Both the position numbers and the translations under genes were made by a program. This document shows positions 6,367-12,450 of a stretch of 13,562 bases of DNA, one piece after another. The DNA comes from Baffinella frigidus (Eukaryota; Cryptophyceae; Cryptomonadales; Baffinellaceae): NCBI GenBank assembly GCA_026770585.1, contig MU647500.1:78589-92150 (forward strand), read 5' to 3'. The notes under the pieces were generated by a model. That model saw only the letters and a program-made list of their open reading frames with translations, did not search any database and had not been told where the DNA came from. Positions within the stretch are counted from its first letter, which is position 1; each line of letters opens with the position of its first letter.

Positions 6367-6600
6367 GTCATGTTCGTCGTGCACATGGTGTCCGTGCGCA
6401 TGCCCGTGCTCATGTGCAGCCTGGCGGTGCTGCTGGTGTCGCACCCACGGCGGAACAATCGAGGAGGGCGTTTTTCCCGCAGGTTGTTCGGAGGTGGAGA
6501 TGGGAGGATGGGAGGCGAGCACGGTGCTCAGCGTGAGCAACAGCAGGACCGACCCGGACGCACTGCGCGCCCCTCGCGTGGAGCAAGCACTGAACAGCAT
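6367..6600 (-). CDS. Putative first exon: signal peptide plus His-rich segment
   Basis: I start at the Met codon at 6598-6600 because the next ~30 residues form a good secretory signal: a basic and polar N-region, the hydrophobic run SVLLLLTLSTVLA, then SHPP as a likely cleavage zone. Another in-frame Met lies 12 codons upstream (6634-6636). The frame continues Pro/Ser/Thr-rich and ends in a His-dense stretch, HEHGHAHGHHVHDEHD. GAC|GTAAGG at 6367/6366 is a good 5' splice site after 78 codons; CACAG|GTACAA at 6299/6298 is an alternative. Signal peptide plus His-rich ectodomain is known from LIV-1-type ZIP zinc transporters, but no transmembrane domain is visible, so that is only a suggestion. 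Codons are GC3-rich. No downstream exon is recognisable: repeats fill the sequence to its left. TATAAAGG on the minus strand (6888-6895) could be a distant TATA box. Confidence 0.4.
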
Positions 6601-6959
6601 GGCGCGGGAGCGGTCACGCGTGGTGCCTTCTCTCAACGTCTCAAGCGACCAGAACCTTCGGGGGGGGGGAGTGGTCTTCAGACGGGAGATCCACGGGGCG
6701 GGATTCTTCTAACGCGGAGCCGGCAAGCGGGCGTTCGCGGGTGCTCGGCGAGCGAGGAAGAGGCTTGACGGAACGGAAGAGGCTTGACCCCCGCCCACTC
6801 GTGTTTTTTGCCTGCCTTAATCCCGTTTTTTTTCTTATCCCGTTCTCCCTTTTTTTCATCGTGCCGGACATGTAGAAGTATCACGTCCCTTTATAACTGT
6901 AATATTACTAATATACACCCAAACTTTTGGGCACGTCCGGTTTGTACCAGGAAAAATAA
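6601..6959. other. GC-rich to T-rich interval upstream of the exon
   Basis: Contains a 9-G run (6660-6668) and a 14-bp direct duplication, GGAAGAGGCTTGAC, at 6756-6769 and 6775-6788. T-rich tracts (6806-6860) read as purine-rich on the minus strand. It could be 5' UTR and promoter for 6367-6600, but nothing decisive is seen. Confidence 0.35.
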
Positions 6960-6990
6960 CGGACATGGAGAACAATATTCTCCATGTCCG
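6960..6990. repeat. Perfect 13-bp-stem hairpin
   Basis: CGGACATGGAGAA and its exact complement around a CAATA loop. It is not followed by a T tract, so there is no reason to call it a terminator. Confidence 0.85.
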
Positions 6991-7024
6991 GATTCAAGAA
7001 GCTCGCGGATGTCCACAGAACAGT

Positions 7025-7044
7025 CGACCGGAAAAATCCGGTCG
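7025..7044. repeat. Perfect 8-bp hairpin with AAAA loop
   Basis: CGACCGGA, four A, then TCCGGTCG. It lies 35 bp after the 6960-6990 hairpin. Confidence 0.8.
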
Positions 7045-7187
7045 TGGCAGAGCGGGCCCGCCTCAGGTTCAACGTTGTCTAAATGTCATCTCCGGACGGA
7101 GGAAGCATGGCTTTTCTGCAGAACCAGTTCCGGTGTCCGCCTATGTTGGGAGCTCAAAGAACCTAAAGGACCTAAAGGAGTGACTCC

Positions 7188-7207
7188 GTTTATGGAGCTC
7201 CATAAAC
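7188..7207. repeat. 20-bp perfect palindrome
   Basis: GTTTATGGAGCTCCATAAAC, centred on a SacI-type GAGCTC. It lies just inside the left arm of the 7083-7722 bracket. Confidence 0.9.
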
Positions 7208-7230
7208 TGGCAAATGACGGATAACTCAAG

Positions 7231-7350
7231 CACTGGGACCGTGGCATGACCGCTGCGCAGCGGCGTGGCATGGCGGCGCGCGAAGTCGCGGACATCGAGG
7301 AGGAGCGCGCCGCCCAGGCGTGGTCGACGACGGCCTACCCCGTGGCGTAG
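7231..7350 (+). CDS. Putative 3'-terminal exon fragment, unknown protein
   Basis: A frame entered after CTCAAG (7225-7230, possible 3' splice site) reads HWDRGMTAAQRRGMAAREV, then ADIEEERAAQAWSTTAYPVA, and stops at TAG (7348-7350). It is blocked upstream by TAA (7222-7224). Almost every codon ends in G or C, unlike the neighbouring repeats, and the residues suggest an amphipathic Ala/Glu/Arg helix. If read as a whole ORF, Met at 7246 gives 34 residues. I do not recognise the family. It sits between inverted family G repeats, so it may be a captured gene fragment and not a working exon. Confidence 0.35.
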   Translation, partial: HWDRGMTAAQRRGMAAREVADIEEERAAQAWSTTAYPVA

Positions 7351-7750
7351 TTAGCTCGTTCGAGTGGACGAGATGTTCCTTCTCCACCCACCCTCTGGGT
7401 GGTTCTGGGCTGCTAGAGCCCTCACGTCTCGTCCCACCTGTCCACCTGGCGTGCTGCGGTCGTGTTTAATAATTTAGTAAACCTTGTTTTCCCCCCAAGG
7501 CTGACTTGGACGTAAAGGGCTTGGTGCGTGTGCGAGCGTGGTCCTCTTTTGGATTCACATGGCGTGTTGGTAGTAATAACGGTCTCTCGCGCGGACAACG
7601 GAGAAGAGTGCCGTGCTCTTCGAAACTGCCCTTTAGGTCCTTTAGGTTCTTCGAGCTCCCAACATAGGCGGACACCGGAACTGGTTCTGTAGAAAGGCCA
7701 TCCTTCCTTTCGGATCACATCAAGCCCCCCCCCCCTATCACCACCGCATT

Positions 7751-7821
7751 GCCCTAGGCATAGGCCTACTGCAGGGTCCTAGGAGCAGGCGCTTTCTTAT
7801 GATGAGTGAGGTACCCCTGTA
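7751..7821 (+). repeat. Half copy of the TA-flanked family B MITE
   Basis: CCTAGGCATAGGCCTACTG, GGGTCCTAGG, GGCGCTTTCTTATGATGAG and GGTACCCCTGTA match the right half of the element at 10496-10617 in the same order. The left arm is missing; the preceding sequence is a C-run and TATCACCACCGC. Confidence 0.8.
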
Positions 7822-7866
7822 GAGCACGCCACTCTGAGTGTGGCTCTTCGCAGAGTGGCGTGCTCT
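7821..7866. repeat. Perfect 16-bp-stem hairpin
   Basis: AGAGCACGCCACTCTG and its exact complement around a 14-base loop (AGTGTGGCTCTTCG). It starts at the TA that ends the partial family B copy. Confidence 0.85.
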
Positions 7867-8110
7867 TCGCTCCTGCGGCCCCACACGATGGACTACGAAC
7901 CTTCCTTTCATCAAAAGTCAACTTGCCTGAAGACAATTAACTGAAAGGATTTTTTTAACACAAATTGGTCGCGTCACACCCGGATTCTGGCCCCAACAAA
8001 ACCTTCGTAGCCCACCGTGAGGTACGCAAGAGGAAATGTAATTATTGACCCTTGAGGTATGTGAGGATTGATGTGATCCGAAAAGAAGCATGGCCTTTCT
8101 GCAGAACCAG

Positions 8111-8180
8111 TTCCAGTGTCCGCCTATGTTGGGAGCTCGAAGAACGTCCAGTGTCCGCCTGTGTTGGGAGCTCGAAGAAC
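8111..8180 (+). repeat. 35-bp tandem duplication inside a family G arm
   Basis: CCAGTGTCCGCCTATGTTGG then GAGCTCGAAGAAC occurs twice back to back, differing at two positions (T/G at the first base, A/G in CTATG/CTGTG). Confidence 0.9.
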
Positions 8181-8202
8181 CTAACTCTGGGGATAAATCC
8201 CC

Positions 8203-8247
8203 CCTAGGAGTAGTTCGAGTGACTTTACACAAGTCACGTCTCCTAGG
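8203..8247. repeat. Two-stem hairpin, GAGTGACTTTACAC core, copy 2
   Basis: Outer stem CCTAGGAG/CTCCTAGG (8 bp) and inner stem GTGACTT/AAGTCAC around TACAC. It shares the core with 5348-5380, while the outer stem is different. Confidence 0.7.
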
Positions 8248-8578
8248 ACCACATTAGACCAAATGTACACATTCGGCCCCGCCGGAGATAATCGGACCTA
8301 CAGGAGGCACGCGATGCGGGTCTGCTTTAGGTCCTTGAGGTTCTTTTAACTCCCACCACAGGCAGACACCGGAACTGATCCTGCAGAAAGGCCATGCTTC
8401 CTTTCGGATCACATCAGCCCCCCCGCACTCCGTGTGAGGGCTGATGATAGGGTTGCTCGTTCAGTAGCAGGCACAGCAGGCACAGCCTAATTCCCAACCC
8501 CTGATCCCTAATGCCTAATCCCTCATCCAGGCCGGCTCAGGGCGTTCTGGGCTATGCAGCTCTCAGGACGTCTTGACA

Positions 8579-8630
8579 GGAACTGATCCTGCAGAAAGGC
8601 CATGTGTTTTCTTTCGGATCACACCAGGAC
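8579..8630 (-). repeat. Partial family G repeat
   Basis: GGAACTGATCCTGCAGAAAG followed by GCCATG and CTTTCGGATCACA, then a C-run, matches the end of the right arm at 8325-8418. It lacks the TTGGGAGCTC half. Confidence 0.8.
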
Positions 8631-8652
8631 CCCCCCGCTGCAGAGGATCGCA

Positions 8653-8703
8653 GGTCCTTGAGGTCCTTCAGGTTCTCCCTAAACCTGAAGGACCTAAAGG
8701 ACC
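8653..8703. repeat. 22-bp-stem hairpin built from CCTAAAGGA units
   Basis: GGTCCTTGAGGTCCTTCAGG and its complement around an 8-bp loop. It is made of the (ACCTAAAGG)n tail of family G present in both orientations; the same tail appears at 9845-9870. Confidence 0.85.
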
Positions 8704-8816
8704 AGCGAGGATTTGGCGGCGCAGTCATCGTGTGTCTTCCCCAGGGAGAGTTGGGCGCTGGGGGGGCTTCCCCGCGTGCCTTGTCAGTGCGGGGTATTTC
8801 GGGGGGGGGCGTTTAG

Positions 8817-8892
8817 GTAACTCGCCCTAGGCGGGTCCTAGGGCCCTACCGTAGGGCGTATGAACCTACTCGCCACTGAGGGGTTATCCTTT
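8817..8892 (-). repeat. Family C subtelomeric repeat, inverted copy
   Basis: The reverse complement reads CCCCTCAGTGGCGAGTAGG, TTCATACGCCCTAC, GGTAGGGCCCTAGGACC. It matches 12956-13030 and 13204-13266 in order. A short part of the same sequence (CCCTTAAGTGGCGAGTAG) lies at 9477-9494. Confidence 0.8.
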
Positions 8893-8970
8893 AAGGCCTT
8901 CACGGAAGGGACTACATGGTGGCCATGTTGGTTTCGATCCGTAAAAAACGCCGTGTTCTCAATATAATAG

Positions 8971-9124
8971 GGCAACGGCCTGAAAATGGGGTAGTTAGGC
9001 CTACGGCATTGCCTAGGACCTCCTACCGTAGGCCGAGGCTTTTTGGTCCTAGGATCCCTCGGCCTACGGTAGGAGGTCCTAGGCAATGCCGTGGGCCTAA
9101 CTACCCCATTTTCAGGACGTTAGC
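8971..9124. repeat. Long near-perfect hairpin, 60-bp arms
   Basis: 8979-9038 and 9057-9116 are exact reverse complements except for one base (CCTACGG versus CCCACGG side), around an 18-bp loop. Pairing continues imperfectly to 8971 and 9124. The arms contain CCTACCGTAGG and CCTAGG palindromes. If transcribed it would fold into long dsRNA. The frames on both strands here are mirror images and not genes. Confidence 0.9.
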
Positions 9125-9160
9125 CTATGAAATAGTCTCCGGACGGTCCACGCGATGACC

Positions 9161-9275
9161 CCACACAGCGGACTTCGAAGGGATTTTGAATAACCCCTCA
9201 GCGATAAGACTTACGAAGCTTTGTAGGGGGGTTCCTACGGATAAGGTAACGGACAATCGGGCTCTCAGCCCACGT
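9161..9275 (+). repeat. Truncated family A copy
   Basis: CCACACAGCGGACTTCGAAG, TGAATAACCCCT, GCGATAAGAC, GGTTCCTACGGATAAGGTAA and TCGGGCTCTCAG match the right arm at 1377-1539. The CCTACGGTAGG palindrome segment is deleted and replaced by a short TTACGAAGCTTTG. The distal terminus is missing. Confidence 0.85.
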
Positions 9276-9318
9276 GTGTCCAACCCCCCCTCCCGGGACG
9301 AGACTCCTTCCTGTTCCA
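9273..9318 (+). repeat. Direct repeat CGTGTGTCCAACCCCCC, copy 1
   Basis: CGTGTGTCCAACCCCCCCTC and ACGAGACTCCTTCCT recur at 9788-9832 with small differences. Confidence 0.85.
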
Positions 9319-9537
9319 GGACCTGCCTAGGGCTTCCACAGGCGATTATTCGCCCGTTGGTCACGTAAGGGATAACCCACCACCCCCCCGCCCCCCGCCC
9401 TCTTGCGAGGTACAGGGTTAACTCGCTCATCAGGAGGCGCGCCCCCCCCAGGACCCTGCAGTAGGCCTAAACCTATCCCTTAAGTGGCGAGTAGCCTGAC
9501 TCGCTCCTACGTAGGCTCCTGCTTAGGTAGGAGCCTA

Positions 9538-9671
9538 CAGGGGCACCTCGCTCATAAGAAACCGCCCCCCACTAGGACCCTACAGTAGGCCTAGGACCCT
9601 ACAGTAGGCCTATCTAGGGCCCTACGATGGTCCTAGGGGGGTGGGCGTTTCTTATGAGCGAGGTACCCCTG
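9538..9671. mobile_element. TA-flanked fold-back MITE, family B copy 1
   Basis: CAGGGGCACCTCGCTCATAA, GAAACCGCCCCCC and CTAGGACC at the left are mirrored by GGTCCTAGG...TTCTTATGAGCGAGG and TACCCCTG at the right. TA is present on both sides (9536-9537, 9672-9673). TIRs are about 45 bp of a 134-bp element. The centre repeats GGACCCTACAGTAGGCCT twice. Confidence 0.85.
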
Positions 9672-9787
9672 TACGCCTTAGTAGGAACGCCCTGCTGGGG
9701 GTCAAATATGACCCCCTCGCCACTTACGGGATATTCCAGCGTGCGCGCGTGTCGAACACCCCACCCGAGTGTGCCCAACACCCCCCG

Positions 9788-9832
9788 CGTGTGTCCAACC
9801 CCCCCTCTGGGGACGAGACTCCTTCCTCTTCC
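9788..9832 (+). repeat. Direct repeat CGTGTGTCCAACCCCCC, copy 2
   Basis: Partner of 9273-9318. It is preceded here by two related phrases, CGTGTCGAACACCCC and GTGTGCCCAACACCCC, so a small local amplification is likely. Confidence 0.8.
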
Positions 9833-9870
9833 TATCTCGTCCGCCTAAAGGACCTAAAAAAGGACCTAAC

Positions 9871-9925
9871 GGCCTCAGTACAGCCGAGGGCGGTCCGTGT
9901 TCCACCCCCCCCGCACCTCACTGCT
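9871..9925 (+). repeat. 55-bp direct repeat next to family B, copy 1
   Basis: GGCCTCAGTACAGCCGAGGG, CGGTCCGTG, a C-run, then GCACCTCACTGCT. It matches 10081-10135 with about four differences. In this copy a family B element follows immediately; in the other copy it does not. Confidence 0.85.
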
Positions 9926-9926
9926 A

Positions 9927-10042
9927 CAGGGGTACCTCGCCCATAAGAAACCGCCCCCCCCTAGGACCCTACAGTAGGGCTATGCCTAGGGTCCTACGGT
10001 GGTCCTAGGGGGGGGCGGTTTCTTATGGGCGAGGTACCCCCG
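9927..10042. mobile_element. TA-flanked fold-back MITE, family B copy 2
   Basis: CAGGGGTACCTCGCCCATAA to GGTACCCCCG, 116 bp, with TA on both sides (9925-9926, 10043-10044). Arms are nearly perfect for ~50 bp. Both arms carry the same change in GC(C/T)CATAAG / CTTATGGGC, so they look internally homogenised compared with copy 1. Confidence 0.85.
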
Positions 10043-10080
10043 TAGATAGGCCTACTGCAGGGTCCTACGGGGGGCCTCAA

Positions 10081-10135
10081 GGCCTCAGTACGGACGAGGG
10101 CGGTCCGTGCTCCTCCCCCCCCGCACCTCACTGCT
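10081..10135 (+). repeat. 55-bp direct repeat, copy 2 (no insertion)
   Basis: Counterpart of 9871-9925, continuing into GTACGCCCGCGTAGG. That continuation resembles GTACGCCTTAGTAGG at 9671-9685, just outside family B copy 1. Confidence 0.85.
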
Positions 10136-10357
10136 GTACGCCCGCGTAGGTCCCCCACCGCCCCGCGCGTCCGCCCCTCCTCCCCCTCCGTACCCTCCCG
10201 CGCCCCCGCCCCCAACCCCACCACCGTAGCCCCCTCCGTTGCCGCCGGCGCCCTGCTAGGGGGTAGCAAAAACGTGTTAACAACATTCGAGAAACCCCAT
10301 CAAGAGCAAAGGTCGATGCCCCCCCCCCTCCTCCTCCGAACCCTCCCGCGCTCTGTC
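10136..10357. other. Pyrimidine-rich gene-free interval
   Basis: Long C/T-rich stretch on the plus strand (about 10139-10245), with (CCTCC)n-like phrases and a C10 run near 10319. Frames on the minus strand are Gly/Arg-rich because of composition. No gene is supported. Confidence 0.6.
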
Positions 10358-10486
10358 CCACTTAGAGTTGGGCTCCCCATAAATTGGCCGTTTACACAGG
10401 TGAATTTCATGGGGGGGGGGGTCAAAATTCACCTGCGAAATTTCGGGGGGGGGGGCAAATTTATGGGGAGCCCAAATCTAAGTTGG
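10358..10486. repeat. Nested hairpin with two G11 tracts
   Basis: The outer arms share CTTAGA then TTGGGCTCCCCATAAATT, mirrored near 10457-10486. The inner arms CAGGTGAATTT and AAATTCACCTG flank the first G11 tract (10411-10421). A second G11 lies at 10445-10455, inside the right half only. Confidence 0.8.
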
Positions 10487-10495
10487 TCAGATCTA

Positions 10496-10617
10496 CAGGG
10501 GTGCCTCGCTCATAAGAAACTGCCCCCCCCCCCTAGGACCACCACAGGGCCCTAGGCATAGGCCTACTGTAGGGTCCTTGGGGGAGGCGCTTTCTTATGA
10601 TGAGCGAGGTACCCCTG
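10496..10617. mobile_element. TA-flanked fold-back MITE, family B copy 3
   Basis: CAGGGGTGCCTCGCTCATAA to GGTACCCCTG, 122 bp, TA on both sides (10494-10495, 10618-10619). The right half carries the extra GATGAG form seen in the partial copy 7751-7821, so those two are closest relatives. Confidence 0.85.
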
Positions 10618-10691
10618 TACTGTAATGTAAGCCTAGTTAAAGTCTCAGACAGACCCTACTGCAGGCAAGCGAGAGACACAGAAGTAGAGAG

Positions 10692-10734
10692 CTCGTACGC
10701 GCTTGCGGAAACCCCTCCCCCTCCCCAGTCCATG
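10692..10734 (+). repeat. Dispersed repeat CTCGTACGCGCTTGCGGAA, copy 1
   Basis: CTCGTACGCGCTTGCGGAA, then a C/T run and AGTCCATG. It recurs at 11640-11684. No inverted structure of its own. Confidence 0.8.
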
Positions 10735-10735
10735 T

Positions 10736-11040
10736 AGCTCACCCTGGTCGGACAGGGAGGGGGCACATGGATCGGGTATTTCCTGGATTCATTGCCCATA
10801 TGGGCACTGAACCCCCCACAAGTTGGACACGACTCGTACATTTTTTTGAATTCGTATCCGAACCAAAAAGATGCGTTTGCTATCCGATCCAAGGTAACAT
10901 GCGACACGCAGCGGGCTTCGCACATCGGTCCATTTGTTTTCGCGGTAGCAATTAAGAATTGCTCGGTACAAAGACTTGCTGATAACCGAGTTTTCGACCG
11001 GATTTTCGGACGAAATTTCCTTCGAAGCCCCCTGTCCACA
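10736..11040. other. Gene-free interval with small palindromes
   Basis: Holds the 12-bp palindrome GCCCATATGGGC (10794-10805) and a perfect hairpin AGCAATT-AAG-AATTGCT (10947-10963). Frames of 86-127 codons are open on both strands over the same bases, so neither is called. Confidence 0.5.
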
Positions 11041-11223
11041 CGAGAACGCTAGAGGGGCCCATTTAAAACCAGGGTGCTTAAAAAAGTGGGCATTTGTGTA
11101 GTAACTTTCGTTGATTGGTCACGTTACTAGCCATATATTGGCCAGTCACGAAGTTGGAATACCTTATCCTGGTACAAATATCTACAACCCCACATATAAA
11201 TAGCCCCCTCTAGCATTCTCGAG
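11041..11223 (+). mobile_element. Family M MITE-like element, copy 2
   Basis: CGAGAACGCTAGAGGGGCCC to CCCCCTCTAGCATTCTCGAG. It is collinear with 1691-1875 through GGGCATTTGTGTAGTAAC, TTTCGTTGA, GGTCACGT, ACCTTATCCTGGTACA and ACAACCCCACAT. The middle differs (TAGCCATATATTGGCC here). The 84-bp repeat seen beside copy 1 is absent, so that repeat is not part of the element. Confidence 0.85.
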
Positions 11224-11404
11224 TGGGTGTGCTACGCGGAACGACTATCTAGATTTCGGGAATTGCTGTCAGTTCACAATTCTTCTCTACAAATCGGCCA
11301 CTTTTAGAGAAAAATCGATTTGTTTCTCGGGTAAAATGACTTTTCCCACCTACGAATTTTCGTGGATAAGACGTGTCTCGGTTCCCATCCAGTGATCCCC
11401 CGTA

Positions 11405-11545
11405 CCACTTAGCAGCCACCGAGGTCTTCACGGATGCAGTCCATCTAAACGATTTGTACTTGATTTTTATCCATCTGCATTACATTCTAACCGCATTTTC
11501 CCCGAGAATCCGGGAGGAAATATATCTTCGGTCGCTGCTAAGTGG
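11405..11545 (+). mobile_element. Family D element, plus copy
   Basis: Begins CCACTTAGCAGCCACCGAGG and ends CGGTCGCTGCTAAGTGG, so it has ~20-bp terminal inverted repeats. The interior matches 12451-12589 inverted: TCTTCACGGATGCAGTCCAT, ACGATTTGTACT, CCGGGAGGAAATAT. Length 141 bp, MITE-like. Confidence 0.85.
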
Positions 11546-11634
11546 GTGGGTAGGCGGAAAATATCCTCGGTCGCTGCTAAGTGGGTGGGTAGGCGGAAAA
11601 TATCCTCGGTCGCTGCTAAGTGGGAGGGTAGGCA
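11529..11634 (+). repeat. 39-bp tandem repeat from the family D terminus
   Basis: CGGTCGCTGCTAAGTGGGTG, GGTAGGCGGAAAATATCCT starts at 11529, 11568 and 11607. The first unit overlaps the right end of the family D element. The terminus has thus been amplified in tandem, which is unusual for a simple cut-and-paste MITE. Confidence 0.9.
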
Positions 11635-11639
11635 AAAAC

Positions 11640-11684
11640 CTCGTACGCGCTTGCGGAAGCCCCCCCCCCTCCCCGGTCCATGAA
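11640..11684 (+). repeat. Dispersed repeat CTCGTACGCGCTTGCGGAA, copy 2
   Basis: Partner of 10692-10734; it follows directly after the 39-bp tandem array. Confidence 0.8.
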
Positions 11685-11707
11685 GCCACCCCCTGCGAAA
11701 AGGTAAC

Positions 11708-11725
11708 GTCACTTTCTCGAGTGAC
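11708..11725. repeat. Hairpin GTCACT-TTCTCG-AGTGAC
   Basis: Perfect six-base arms. The left arm and loop (GTCACTTTCTCGAG) recur three times in the 25-bp array at 11801-11876. Confidence 0.75.
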
Positions 11726-11800
11726 ACGCGAGGGCAGAAAGATGCTCTAGAGAGTCACCTACCCAGAGTCATATATCACCGAGTATGCAACGTATACGAA

Positions 11801-11876
11801 GAAAAAACGTCAAGTCACTTTCTCGAGAAAAACGTAAAGTCACTTTCTCGAGAAAAGAGTCGAGTCGCTTTCTCGC
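11801..11876 (+). repeat. 25-bp tandem array, three units
   Basis: Units of the form AAACGTAAAGTCACTTTCTC then GAGAA, starting GTCACTTTCTCG at 11814, 11839 and 11864 (last as GTCGCTTTCTCG). The first two contain the palindrome TTTCTCGAGAAA. Confidence 0.9.
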
Positions 11877-11951
11877 TCCCACACCGTCTCTCTCGCATTA
11901 CGTTTCCCCTCCCCGATTCACCACCCACGATCCTTGGCGGGGGCATTTCGT

Positions 11952-11989
11952 GGCTGGTATTGGAGCCATTGGCTGGTATTTGAGCCATT
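11952..11989 (+). repeat. 19-bp tandem duplication
   Basis: GGCTGGTATTGGAGCCATT followed by GGCTGGTATTTGAGCCATT, one difference. Confidence 0.9.
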
Positions 11990-12263
11990 TTCATTGTTTC
12001 ATAGGAGAAATCATAGCAGAAATTACTATGGCATAGGTAATTTTACTTATGAATCCCAATTAAATCAATTACCCCCCCCCACACAATCCTGGGTGGTGTA
12101 GCCGCCTCCTGTCACGAAAGAAAGACCGTTCTTCATACCAACCAACACGCCCGTAGGGTTGAGAGTCAGATATTCTTACGGGTTCATAATCAGAAAAATC
12201 ATGAAAACGCCAATCCATTTTTAAGGTTGGTGAAGTGTTTATGATTGTTTTTTTTGGCTTCAT
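11990..12263. other. Gene-free interval, AT-richer
   Basis: AT-richer than its surroundings, with a C9 run at 12071-12079. A 64-codon frame on the minus strand (12069-12263) has protein-like composition but no further support, so it is not called. Confidence 0.4.
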
Positions 12264-12426
12264 AGAGCGCTGTGCCGAGAAGTTGGCCACGGGAAAATGG
12301 AAAAATGGGAAAATTGGAGCCATTTTGTCAACTTTTGAGAAATTGTTGGTACTCAATTGCTCAAAAGGGCTCCAATTTCTCGATTTTCCATTAGTTCCCG
12401 TGGCCAACTTCTCTGCACAGCGCTCT
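12264..12426. mobile_element. Hairpin element AGAGCGCTGTGC...
   Basis: Outer arms of ~58 bp (12264-12321 and 12369-12426): AGAGCGCTGTGC, GAGAAGTTGGCCACGGGAA, ATTGGAGCC and the mirror. A nested pair CTTTTGAG/CTCAAAAG (12332-12339, 12360-12367) lies in the loop. Only one copy is in the window. It lies next to the minus family D copy. Confidence 0.75.
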
Positions 12427-12450
12427 GCTGAACATAACCAGTTGAAGGTG

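Larger units (their letters stand above)
7083..7722. mobile_element. Inverted family G repeats bracketing a coding-like fragment
   Basis: The left arm (7083-7179) runs GGAAGCATGG, TTTCTGCAGAACCAGTTCC, GGTGTCCGCCTATGTTGGGA, ACCTAAAGGACCTAAAGG. The right arm (7629-7722) is the reverse complement with few changes. The ~450-bp interior carries the exon-like frame 7231-7350 and no transposase. Long TIRs around a host-like coding fragment resemble a Pack-type gene-capturing non-autonomous element. The alternative is two independent insertions in opposite orientation. Confidence 0.6.
8069..8418. mobile_element. Second pair of inverted family G repeats
   Basis: The left arm (8069-8183) starts TGATGTGATCCGAAAAGAAG. 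The right arm (8325-8418) is its more diverged reverse complement, followed by a C-run. The left arm carries an internal 35-bp duplication (8111-8180). The interior contains the 8203-8247 hairpin and no coding sequence. Same layout as 7083-7722 but only half the size. Confidence 0.65.

Noticed and set aside
6221-6768. Two overlapping plus-strand frames of over 160 codons
   Set aside because: They overlap the minus-strand exon candidate; composition is Pro/Cys- or Arg/Gly-rich as expected from GC-rich DNA, with no recognisable domain. The minus frame alone gives a signal peptide and a splice donor.
6960-7044. Two close hairpins considered as terminator or attachment site
   Set aside because: No T tract follows, the setting is eukaryotic, and no integrase or matching partner site is present.
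8838-9158. Plus and minus frames of ~80 codons sharing peptide PRTSYRRPR
   Set aside because: Identical peptides on opposite strands are a direct result of the 60-bp-arm hairpin.
9538-10617. Regularly spaced palindromic repeats considered as a CRISPR array
   Set aside because: The repeats are over 110 bp, only three in number, unevenly spaced, and behave as fold-back MITEs with TA flanks.
10656-11039. 127-codon minus-strand frame
   Set aside because: It contains Cys pairs and looks fairly protein-like, but plus-strand frames of 62 and 86 codons are open over the same bases, it includes a dispersed repeat (10692-10734), and I recognise no domain.
12069-12263. 64-codon minus-strand frame, aromatic- and charge-rich
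   Set aside because: Protein-like in composition, with a GTAAGA that could be a splice donor, but it ends in poly-Gly from a C9 run and borders a hairpin element. No supporting family.
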